From Bacteroidia bacterium (GTDB taxonomy: Bacteria > Bacteroidota > Bacteroidia > Flavobacteriales > Flavobacteriaceae), in the NCBI GenBank assembly GCA_030429325.1, contig JAUICT010000194.1:1-5177 (forward strand): a DNA stretch of 5,177 nucleotides, written 5' to 3'. A model generated the notes under the pieces. That model worked only from the letters and a program-made list of their open reading frames with translations. It searched no databases and was not told the DNA's origin. This document shows, one piece after another, positions 1 to 5,177 of this stretch; the first letter of the stretch is position 1; the number at the start of each line of letters is the position of its first letter. Both the position numbers and the translations under genes were made by a program.

Positions 1-1
1 A

Positions 2-2557
2 TTTGAGGATGGAAAACGATATATATTGGGCGGACTTACCGTAACCGGTCTACAAAGCTATAATGAGCAGACCGTTAAAACCTATACGGGCTTGCGTGTA
101 GGGCAACCCATTACCGTTCCGGGTGACGAGATAAGTGCAGTGATCAAAAAGTTGTGGAGCTTGGAGCTGTTCAGCAATGTTGAGATGTACTATACCAAAA
201 TAGAGGATGATAAGATTTTCCTGGAGTTGAACATCTTGGAGCGGCCAACCCTTTCCAACGTAACCGTGTATGGGGTTAAAAAACGTAAGGTAGAGGATAT
301 CCTTACTGATACGGACCTGAAAAAAGGCAAGAAAATCACCGAAAGCTTAATTGCCAACACCAAGAATTACCTTCAGAATAAATACAAGAAACAAGGATAC
401 CTCAATGCCAAGGTAAATATTGCTACTGCTACGGATACCTCCGAGACCAATACCCAAAACATGGTCATCAATGTAAACAAAGGAGATAAAGTGAAAATTC
501 GGAGCATTGTTTTTGAGGGCAACGAAAAACTGTCCAACAAGCGACTTCGAAAGTCGATGAAGAACACCAAGAAGAAGAAGCTCTATCGTTTCTGGAAAAA
601 ATCCAAATACATCGAGGAGGATTTCAATGAAGATCTTTCAAGCTTGGTGGATGCCTATGCCGAACGTGGATATAGGGATGCAAGAATACTTTCGGACACT
701 TTTGTGAAGGTGAACGAAAAGAACATCGACCTAAAGATCAAGGTAGAGGAAGGGGACAAGTACTATTTTGGGGATATCAACTTTGTTGGAAACTCGGTGT
801 ACACCGATAGGCAATTGAGTCAAGTCCTTGGTATTCGAAAAGGGCAGACCTACAATGGGGTGTTGCTTAAAAAACGTATCGCCGACGATTCCAGACCCGA
901 TGCGGAAGACCTTACCAACCTTTACCAAAACAATGGGTATCTGTTTTCAAGTATCAATCCTGTTGAGGTTTCCGCGGTGAACGATACCATAGATTTTGAA
1001 ATCAGGATCATAGAAGGTAAGGAAACCTTTTTGGATCACGTGACCGTTGTAGGTAACGATAAGACCAACGACCACGTAATCTTTAGGGAGTTGCGTACCC
1101 GTCCCGGTCAAAAATACAGCAAGGACAATATTGTGCGAAGTATTCGTGAATTGGGACAGTTGGGCTTCTTTGATGCAGAACAGATTGTTCCGGACATTCA
1201 AAACCCAGACCCAAATGCCGGTACGGTGGACATTCAGTACAGTCTTGTTGAAGCCGGCTCCAGTCAGATAGAACTACAAGGAGGTTTTGGTGGCGGTGGA
1301 TTCATCGGAACCTTGGGATTGTCTTTCAGCAATTTTTCACTTAAGAATATATTTAATGGGGAGGCATACAAGCCGGTTCCCATGGGAGATGGACAGACTT
1401 TTGCACTCCGTTTGCAGGCCAGTAGGTCGTTCCGTGTATATAGCTTGAATTTCTCCGAACCATGGTTGGGCGGTAAAAAACCAGTACGATTCAACCTATC
1501 CCTTTCCAGGACCCAACAATTTGCGACAGGGTATGATAACAGGGGTAGGATCGATGTGCAAAAAGATCGTGGTTTTTCCATTACAGGAATTTCAGCCGGT
1601 TTGGCCAAAAGGGTGCAATGGCCAGATGACTTCTTCACCATATCCCATTCCTTAAGTTATCAACGATACGATTTCAACGATTATAATTTGGGACTTTTCA
1701 ACTTCGGAAATGGCAGTTCCAATTCGGTAAACTATACGTTCGGAATTTCTAGAAGCTCACAAGGTCCCAGTAGAATATTCCCGCTTACAGGATCAAACTT
1801 TGAGATTACCGCCAAATTTACCCCACCGTATTCTTTGTTCAGTTCCAAAGACTATAAGCAACTTAAGACGGATATCAATGCAGCGACAGAAAGATTGTTC
1901 GAAATTGGAAGTAACCCTTCTTCCATTGAAGAACAATTGGAGTTTGCCCAACTGAGCGATGATTTGGAGCGCATGGAAGAGGAGCGGTTTAAGCTTTTGG
2001 AGTTCTATAAAGTGAAGTTCAAAGGAGATTGGTACACCCGCTTGGTAGATAAGCTTGTGCTTCGTACCAATGCCGAGTTTGGCTTTTTGGGAAGCTATAA
2101 CCATGATATTGGAGCTGTTCCTTTTGAACGTTTCTATGTGGGGGGTGACGGTCTTGGAAACTTTACTTTGGATGGTAGGGACGTTATTCAGTTAAGAGGT
2201 TACGAAAACCAAGCCCTCACCCCATACGTAACCAATCCAATAACAAACTCCCTTCAGCAAGATGGAGGAACAATTTACAATAAGTATTCCTTGGAACTTC
2301 GTTATCCGCTTACCCTTAAACCCTCCGCATCCATTTATGCACTGTCGTTTTTGGAAGCAGGAAACGCGTTCAACAATTTTAATGAGTTTAATCCGTTTGA
2401 ATTAAAAAGATCTGCCGGAGTGGGGCTACGTATTTTTATGCCGGCATTCGGACTCTTGGGGATTGATTTTGGATACGGCTTCGACACAGATGCCAGACCA
2501 GGATCAACAGGACCCAGTGGCTGGCAAACGCACTTCATCATCGGGCAGCAGTTTTAA
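2..2557 (+). CDS. bamA: BamA, outer membrane protein assembly factor (5' partial)
   Basis: This is the central Omp85-family subunit of the BAM machine, which folds and inserts beta-barrel proteins into the outer membrane. The frame is open to the left edge, so the gene starts outside the window; the TTG at 26 is not its start. The visible 851 residues, counted from the codon at base 2, begin at the first POTRA domain, so only the signal peptide and a short N-terminal part are missing. Five POTRA repeats can be followed at about 8-82, 83-164, 165-253, 254-342 and 343-419, most opening with a strand ending in V.G or F.G. POTRA3 carries a lysine-rich stretch (KKKKLYRFWKK) that I recall from other Bacteroidota BamA proteins. 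The 16-strand barrel fills about 420-851. It contains the FPLTGSNF turn (593-600), the loop-6 LRGY motif (731-734; the family form is VRGF/Y), and a C-terminal beta-signal ending in phenylalanine (HFIIGQQF). A charged insert lies at 614-662. Two ompH/skp genes follow on the same strand after 98 bases, the usual bamA context. The family call is very secure. Confidence 0.97.
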   Translation, partial: FEDGKRYILGGLTVTGLQSYNEQTVKTYTGLRVGQPITVPGDEISAVIKKLWSLELFSNVEMYYTKIEDDKIFLELNILERPTLSNVTVYGVKKRKVEDILTDTDLKKGKKITESLIANTKNYLQNKYKKQGYLNAKVNIATATDTSETNTQNMVINVNKGDKVKIRSIVFEGNEKLSNKRLRKSMKNTKKKKLYRFWKKSKYIEEDFNEDLSSLVDAYAERGYRDARILSDTFVKVNEKNIDLKIKVEEGDKYYFGDINFVGNSVYTDRQLSQVLGIRKGQTYNGVLLKKRIADDSRPDAEDLTNLYQNNGYLFSSINPVEVSAVNDTIDFEIRIIEGKETFLDHVTVVGNDKTNDHVIFRELRTRPGQKYSKDNIVRSIRELGQLGFFDAEQIVPDIQNPDPNAGTVDIQYSLVEAGSSQIELQGGFGGGGFIGTLGLSFSNFSLKNIFNGEAYKPVPMGDGQTFALRLQASRSFRVYSLNFSEPWLGGKKPVRFNLSLSRTQQFATGYDNRGRIDVQKDRGFSITGISAGLAKRVQWPDDFFTISHSLSYQRYDFNDYNLGLFNFGNGSSNSVNYTFGISRSSQGPSRIFPLTGSNFEITAKFTPPYSLFSSKDYKQLKTDINAATERLFEIGSNPSSIEEQLEFAQLSDDLERMEEERFKLLEFYKVKFKGDWYTRLVDKLVLRTNAEFGFLGSYNHDIGAVPFERFYVGGDGLGNFTLDGRDVIQLRGYENQALTPYVTNPITNSLQQDGGTIYNKYSLELRYPLTLKPSASIYALSFLEAGNAFNNFNEFNPFELKRSAGVGLRIFMPAFGLLGIDFGYGFDTDARPGSTGPSGWQTHFIIGQQF

Positions 2558-2655
2558 TTTAAGGAAAATAAGGGTTTGCTGATTTATAAGTAGCTTGTTC
2601 TTAATTAATTAGTTATTTTGGCACGATATTTTCTATGTAAAAAGCGGAAACAAAG

Positions 2656-3492
2656 ATGAATACCAAAGTTCTTTTGTCGTTGATTGTTTTGATGACATCC
2701 TTTTATGGCTTTTCACAGCGCGGGGTACGCATAGGATATGTAGATATGGAGTATATCCTTGAAAATGTGGAAGAATATAGGGAAGCCACCACGCAACTGG
2801 AAGCCAAGGCTCAAAAATGGAAACAGGAGATTGAGCTGAAGCAAAGTATAGTGGAGCAAATGAAAAAGGATTTAATGGCAGAAAAAGTACTGCTAACGGA
2901 TGAACTTATTGCAGAACGCGAAGAGGAAATCCAAATATTGGAAAAGGAAATGTTGGATTATCAACAAGACCGTTTTGGGCCCCAAGGGGATTTGGTCTTG
3001 CAGAAACAATTGCTGATTCAGCCCATCCAGGATCAAGTTTTCAACGAGGTCCAAAAAATTGGCGGTAATAAAAGATACGATTTTATTTTTGATAAATCGG
3101 CAGATGTTGTAATGTTGTACTCCGAAAAAAGGCACGATATCAGTGACTTGGTCCTAAGGGAGATAGGCCGAACAAGAAAAGTGAGCGCTTCCAACAAGAA
3201 GCAAGACGAAAGGAACAGGTTGCAACAGTTCATGGAAGAGGAAGAGCAGTCAGACGATGAAATCAGTGATGCCCTGAGAGAGCGCCAAGAAAAAGCAGAA
3301 GAAGCCCAAGAAGCAAAAGCCAAGGCAGCCGAAGATAGAAGAGCGGAACAACTAAAGCTCAGGGAAGAAAGAAAAAAAGCCTACGAGGCCAGAAGACAAA
3401 AATTATTGGAAGAGCGCGAAGCCAAACGACAAGCCAAATTGGATGAACGGAAAAAAGCGCAGGAACAAGAAAAGGATTCAATACAACAGTAA
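2656..3492 (+). CDS. OmpH/Skp-family periplasmic chaperone with long charged C-terminal tail
   Basis: This is probably a periplasmic holdase for unfolded outer-membrane proteins on their way to BamA. Residues 1-20 form a Sec signal peptide (Lys4, then a hydrophobic run up to GFS) with likely cleavage before Gln21; there is no lipobox cysteine. The OmpH/Skp domain spans about 24-172: an opening strand RIGYVDMEYIL, two long charged helices that form the Skp tentacle, and the closing strand KRYDFIFDKSADVVM followed by an ISDLVLREIG helix. From about 176 to 278 there is a tail almost entirely of E, K, R, Q and A that classic Skp (about 160 residues) lacks; it should be a long helix. The ATG at 2656 is chosen because the signal peptide begins there, A is found at -3 and -6, and the nearest in-frame ATG upstream (2635) is followed directly by a stop. 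There is no Shine-Dalgarno. The gene lies 98 bases after bamA and 43 bases before a second paralogue. The 98-base gap is AT-rich and shows no convincing promoter or terminator, so co-transcription with bamA is likely. Family call secure; tail function unknown. Confidence 0.92.
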   Translation: MNTKVLLSLIVLMTSFYGFSQRGVRIGYVDMEYILENVEEYREATTQLEAKAQKWKQEIELKQSIVEQMKKDLMAEKVLLTDELIAEREEEIQILEKEMLDYQQDRFGPQGDLVLQKQLLIQPIQDQVFNEVQKIGGNKRYDFIFDKSADVVMLYSEKRHDISDLVLREIGRTRKVSASNKKQDERNRLQQFMEEEEQSDDEISDALRERQEKAEEAQEAKAKAAEDRRAEQLKLREERKKAYEARRQKLLEEREAKRQAKLDERKKAQEQEKDSIQQ

Positions 3493-3535
3493 TATTGAAA
3501 CACTTAATTTAACATCAAAATAGTAACTTAGAACC

Positions 3536-4045
3536 ATGAGAAATGTAAAAAAAATCGCTGTAGCCCTAGTTTTGTTTGTGGCGGCTACAGGTTTTGTAAG
3601 TGCGCAGAGCAAGGTTGCCCACATTAATGTGCAGCAATTGTTGTCTGAAATGCCGGAGATGAAAACTGCGCAGGCCGAACTTAAAAAATTGCAGGAAACC
3701 TACAGGGCAGACATACAAAGTTCCATGAAAGAGCTTCAAAATAAATTGACTCAGTACCAAAACGAAGCTACCTCAAAAACAAACGAGGAAAACGAGAAAA
3801 GAGCGTTGGAGCTTCAAGGTTTTGAGAAAAATATTCAGGAAGCCGAGCAAACTGCCATGCAGGAATTGCAGAAAAAGCAACAAGAACTATTTGCTCCCAT
3901 TTCTGATAAGGCCAAAGCAGCCATTGAAAAAGTTGCCGCAGCCCAAGGCTTTGAGTATGTAATCGATGCTAGCCCAGGATTGAGCTTGATCGTGGCCAAA
4001 GGAAAAGACCTTTTGCCCGCTGTTAAGCAAGAATTGGGATTCTAA
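3536..4045 (+). CDS. skp: OmpH/Skp-family periplasmic chaperone, short paralogue
   Basis: This is a predicted periplasmic chaperone that binds unfolded outer-membrane proteins, like E. coli Skp; at 169 residues it is close to the usual family length. The Sec signal peptide covers residues 1-23: basic start MRNVKK, a hydrophobic core, and a V-S-A cleavage site before Gln24. The mature part opens with the strand KVAHINVQQLL, continues as two long helices rich in K, E and Q (about 40-120), and closes with the strand GFEYVIDASPGLSLIV and a terminal helix ending LGF. This matches the plan of the 278-residue paralogue just upstream, without its tail, so the pair looks like an old duplication that has diverged widely. 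The ATG at 3536 has A at -3 and -6 and no Shine-Dalgarno. The gene is 43 bases after its neighbour and is followed by a strong terminator, so it is the last gene of the bamA operon. The symbol rests on family and length, not on proven function. Confidence 0.92.
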   Translation: MRNVKKIAVALVLFVAATGFVSAQSKVAHINVQQLLSEMPEMKTAQAELKKLQETYRADIQSSMKELQNKLTQYQNEATSKTNEENEKRALELQGFEKNIQEAEQTAMQELQKKQQELFAPISDKAKAAIEKVAAAQGFEYVIDASPGLSLIVAKGKDLLPAVKQELGF

Positions 4046-4073
4046 GAAATACATAGTCCAATAACAAGATAGG

Positions 4074-4107
4074 AACCGCTTTTCCAGAAAGGTAAAGCGG
4101 TTTTTTT
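4074..4107 (+). terminator. Rho-independent terminator after the bamA-ompH-ompH operon
   Basis: A perfect 9-bp stem pairs AACCGCTTT (4074-4082) with AAAGCGGTT (4094-4102). Inside it, after one T-T mismatch, CC (4084-4085) pairs with GG (4091-4092) around an AGAAA loop. The seven T residues at 4101-4107 overlap the 3' arm by two bases and leave five unpaired T. It begins 28 bases after the stop of the short ompH/skp gene and reads on the plus strand. On the minus strand no T tract follows the stem, so it should act in one direction only. Confidence 0.9.
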
Positions 4108-4109
4108 AT

Positions 4110-4140
4110 GTCAAAACCGCAACAGTGTTTATTTTTAAGC
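4110..4140 (+). promoter_or_regulatory. Candidate Bacteroidota promoter -7 region for murI
   Basis: TATTTTTA at 4130-4137 matches the Bacteroidota -7 consensus TAnnTTTG except at the last base. Nineteen bases upstream, TATG at 4107-4110 is one mismatch from the -33 TTTG. The spacing suits this type of promoter, but both boxes are imperfect and AT-rich DNA yields such matches by chance. If real, transcription would begin at about the murI ATG, giving a leaderless or nearly leaderless message. The main support is position: a terminator ends at 4107, so murI needs either read-through or its own promoter in this short space. Confidence 0.3.
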
Positions 4141-4920
4141 ATGCAAAGACCAATAGGCATTTTTGATTCTGGGGTAGGGGGAACCTCCATTTGGCGGGAA
4201 ATTAAAAAGATGCTGCCCTATGAACACACAATCTATTTGGCAGATAGCGCCAATGCGCCCTATGGTGAAAGGTCCAAGGAAGAGATTGTTCAACTGAGTG
4301 TCAAGAACACAGAATTTTTACTGGAACAAAATTGCAAGATCATTGTTGTGGCCTGCAATACGGCCACTACCAACGCCATTGATCATCTACGGGCCAGCTA
4401 CAAAGTTCCATTTATTGGTATAGAACCTGCCATAAAACCCGCTGCTCTTCATACTAAAACCAAAAAGGTTGGGGTTTTGGCCACCAAGGGCACCTTATCC
4501 AGTAGTTTGTTCCATAACACCTCAAAGCTATTTGCAGAAGGTATTACTGTACTGGAGCAAGAAGGCAAGGGATTGGTTGAATTGATAGAGGCTGGGGAAA
4601 TTGATTCCCCGATCATGCAGGAGCTTCTCAAAAAATACCTGGACCCCATGCTGCAACAAGACATCGACTGTCTGGTGTTGGGATGTACCCATTATCCGTA
4701 TTTGATACCCCAACTGAAAAAAATGCTTCCCAGCAATATCACAATTATTGATTCAGGTGAAGCTGTGGCAAGGCAGACCAAGGCTGTATTGGAAAAGGGT
4801 AACCTTTTGCAACTGGCTAAAAACACTCCCCAACACATACTTTTTACCAACAGGGATATTGGAGTGCTGAAGAAGTTGGTCAATGACCCTATTGCTGAAA
4901 TTGCCTATCGCGATTTTTAA
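4141..4920 (+). CDS. murI: Glutamate racemase
   Basis: This cytoplasmic, cofactor-independent enzyme converts L-glutamate to D-glutamate, which MurD adds to the peptidoglycan stem peptide. From the ATG at 4141 the protein has 259 residues, typical for the family. Active-site elements are all present: the N-terminal IGIFDSGVGG with Asp9 and Ser10, PYG at 40-42, the first catalytic cysteine Cys72 in ACNTATT, and the second, Cys182, in GCTHYP with His184. An in-frame ATG at 4108 would add 11 residues (MSKPQQCLFLS). I reject it because it directly abuts the terminator T tract, has T at -3 and -6, and family members begin just before the PIGIFDSG strand; the ATG at 4141 has A at -3. The gene lies 95 bases after the short ompH/skp gene, across a terminator, so expression is at least partly separate from the bamA operon. 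It converges on folA with a 3-base gap. No residue appears to be missing; the call is very secure and the start fairly so. Confidence 0.96.
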   Translation: MQRPIGIFDSGVGGTSIWREIKKMLPYEHTIYLADSANAPYGERSKEEIVQLSVKNTEFLLEQNCKIIVVACNTATTNAIDHLRASYKVPFIGIEPAIKPAALHTKTKKVGVLATKGTLSSSLFHNTSKLFAEGITVLEQEGKGLVELIEAGEIDSPIMQELLKKYLDPMLQQDIDCLVLGCTHYPYLIPQLKKMLPSNITIIDSGEAVARQTKAVLEKGNLLQLAKNTPQHILFTNRDIGVLKKLVNDPIAEIAYRDF

Positions 4921-4923
4921 AAC

Positions 4924-5177
4924 CTATTTTCTCTTGTAGGTGAGATACGTGAAGGCATATTGGTGCCGGTCATCCTTTGGATGATGTTCTTCTTTAAGCA
5001 ATTCCCATTGGTTTTCATCAATTTCTGGAAAAAAAGTATCGGCTTCAAAAGTACCGTGTATCCTGGTGAGCTCCATATCGGTCGCAATGCCCATGGACTG
5101 CTTGTATATTTCACCACCCCCAATGATATAGGCTGTTTCATGGCCATCCACCAAAGCAATGGCATCATCAAGCGAAT
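4924..5177 (-). CDS. folA: Dihydrofolate reductase, C-terminal half (5' partial)
   Basis: This enzyme reduces dihydrofolate to tetrahydrofolate with NADPH, feeding thymidylate, purine and glycine one-carbon metabolism in the cytoplasm. The frame is open at the right edge; the gene starts outside the window and ends at a TAG (4926-4924 on the minus strand). The visible 83 or so residues align by eye with roughly residue 87 to the end of E. coli FolA. They show a helix SLDDAIAL, the strand and NADPH-binding glycine motif AYIIGGGEIY, the strand ELTRIHG (the Thr corresponds to E. coli Thr113), then EADTFFPEID, a conserved Trp in ENQWELL, and a final strand AFTYLTYKRK. The N-terminal half, with the catalytic acidic residue and Met20 loop, is not in the window, so intactness cannot be judged. 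The TTG at 5154 is an internal leucine, not a start. No terminator hairpin is seen after the stop, and transcription would run into the murI 3' end. Confidence 0.94.
   Translation of the reverse strand, partial: SLDDAIALVDGHETAYIIGGGEIYKQSMGIATDMELTRIHGTFEADTFFPEIDENQWELLKEEHHPKDDRHQYAFTYLTYKRK

Noticed and set aside
539..612. Lysine-rich run in BamA POTRA3
   Set aside because: It looks unusual against E. coli, but similar K-rich segments with a YRFWK-like motif are, as I recall, normal in Bacteroidota BamA.
1264..1641. Open frame of 125 codons on the minus strand
   Set aside because: It lies wholly inside the well-supported bamA barrel, has no recognisable domain or start context, and reads as the antisense of conserved barrel strands. 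The other long antisense frames under bamA, the ompH genes and murI are dismissed likewise.
2601..2611. Near-palindrome TTAATTAATTA between bamA and ompH
   Set aside because: It is a short AT-only sequence with no T tract after it and too weak to act as a terminator; no second copy suggests an operator.
2595..2634. Promoter-like AT-rich boxes upstream of the first ompH gene (TTATTTTG at 2613-2620, TATTTTCT at 2627-2634, TTG at 2595-2597)
   Set aside because: Each -7-like box misses the consensus at important bases, and the only TTG is about 15 bases from the first box, too close for a Bacteroidota promoter. Such matches are expected by chance in this gap.
2635..2640. ATG directly followed by TAA, in frame with and 21 bases ahead of the first ompH start
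   Set aside because: A minimal start-stop pair could in principle affect initiation, but it has no favourable upstream bases and is easily explained by chance.
3280..3480. Apparent short direct repeats (GAAGCC-, AAAGC- and AGAA-type) in the ompH tail region
   Set aside because: They follow from the low-complexity E/K/A/R protein sequence and have no constant unit length, so they are not a DNA repeat array or CRISPR.
3524..3531. TAACTTAG box four bases before the second ompH start
   Set aside because: It resembles the -7 consensus but has no -33 partner at proper spacing (nearest TTG is 26 bases away), and the gene is better explained as part of the operon.

Overview
The window looks like ordinary chromosomal core sequence from a member of the Bacteroidota, most likely the family Flavobacteriaceae (a Muricauda/Maribacter-type marine genus is a guess). 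The grounds are protein style (Bacteroidota-type BamA with a lysine-rich POTRA3, Skp/OmpH genes in tandem directly after bamA), AT-leaning intergenic DNA, and start codons without a Shine-Dalgarno but with A at -3 and usually at -6, as described for Flavobacterium translation starts.

Layout: (1) bases 2-2557, plus strand, the 3' part of bamA; it is open at the left edge and lacks only its N-terminal signal region. (2) 2656-3492, plus, a 278-residue OmpH/Skp-family periplasmic chaperone with a long charged C-terminal tail. (3) 3536-4045, plus, a second OmpH/Skp protein of 169 residues, close to classic Skp length. (4) 4074-4107, a strong intrinsic terminator that closes this envelope operon. 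(5) 4141-4920, plus, murI (glutamate racemase), whose start I move 33 bases downstream of the longest open frame. (6) 4924-5177, minus, the C-terminal half of folA (dihydrofolate reductase), entering from the right edge and converging on murI with a 3-base gap.

The first three genes form one functional unit: Skp-type chaperones hold unfolded outer-membrane proteins in the periplasm, and BamA folds and inserts them into the outer membrane. murI supplies D-glutamate for peptidoglycan, so it is also an envelope gene, but it sits behind a terminator and is probably expressed at least partly on its own. folA belongs to folate metabolism and is transcribed from the other side.

The gaps are 2558-2655 (98 bases), 3493-3535 (43 bases) and 4046-4140 (95 bases). 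Only the last holds recognisable elements. I found no RNA gene, mobile element, CRISPR array, attachment site or broken gene, and I do not see an undescribed system here. The points worth a second look are modest: a charged insert in a predicted surface loop of BamA, the long charged tail on the first Skp paralogue, a possible leaderless start of murI just after a terminator, and the tight murI/folA convergence.
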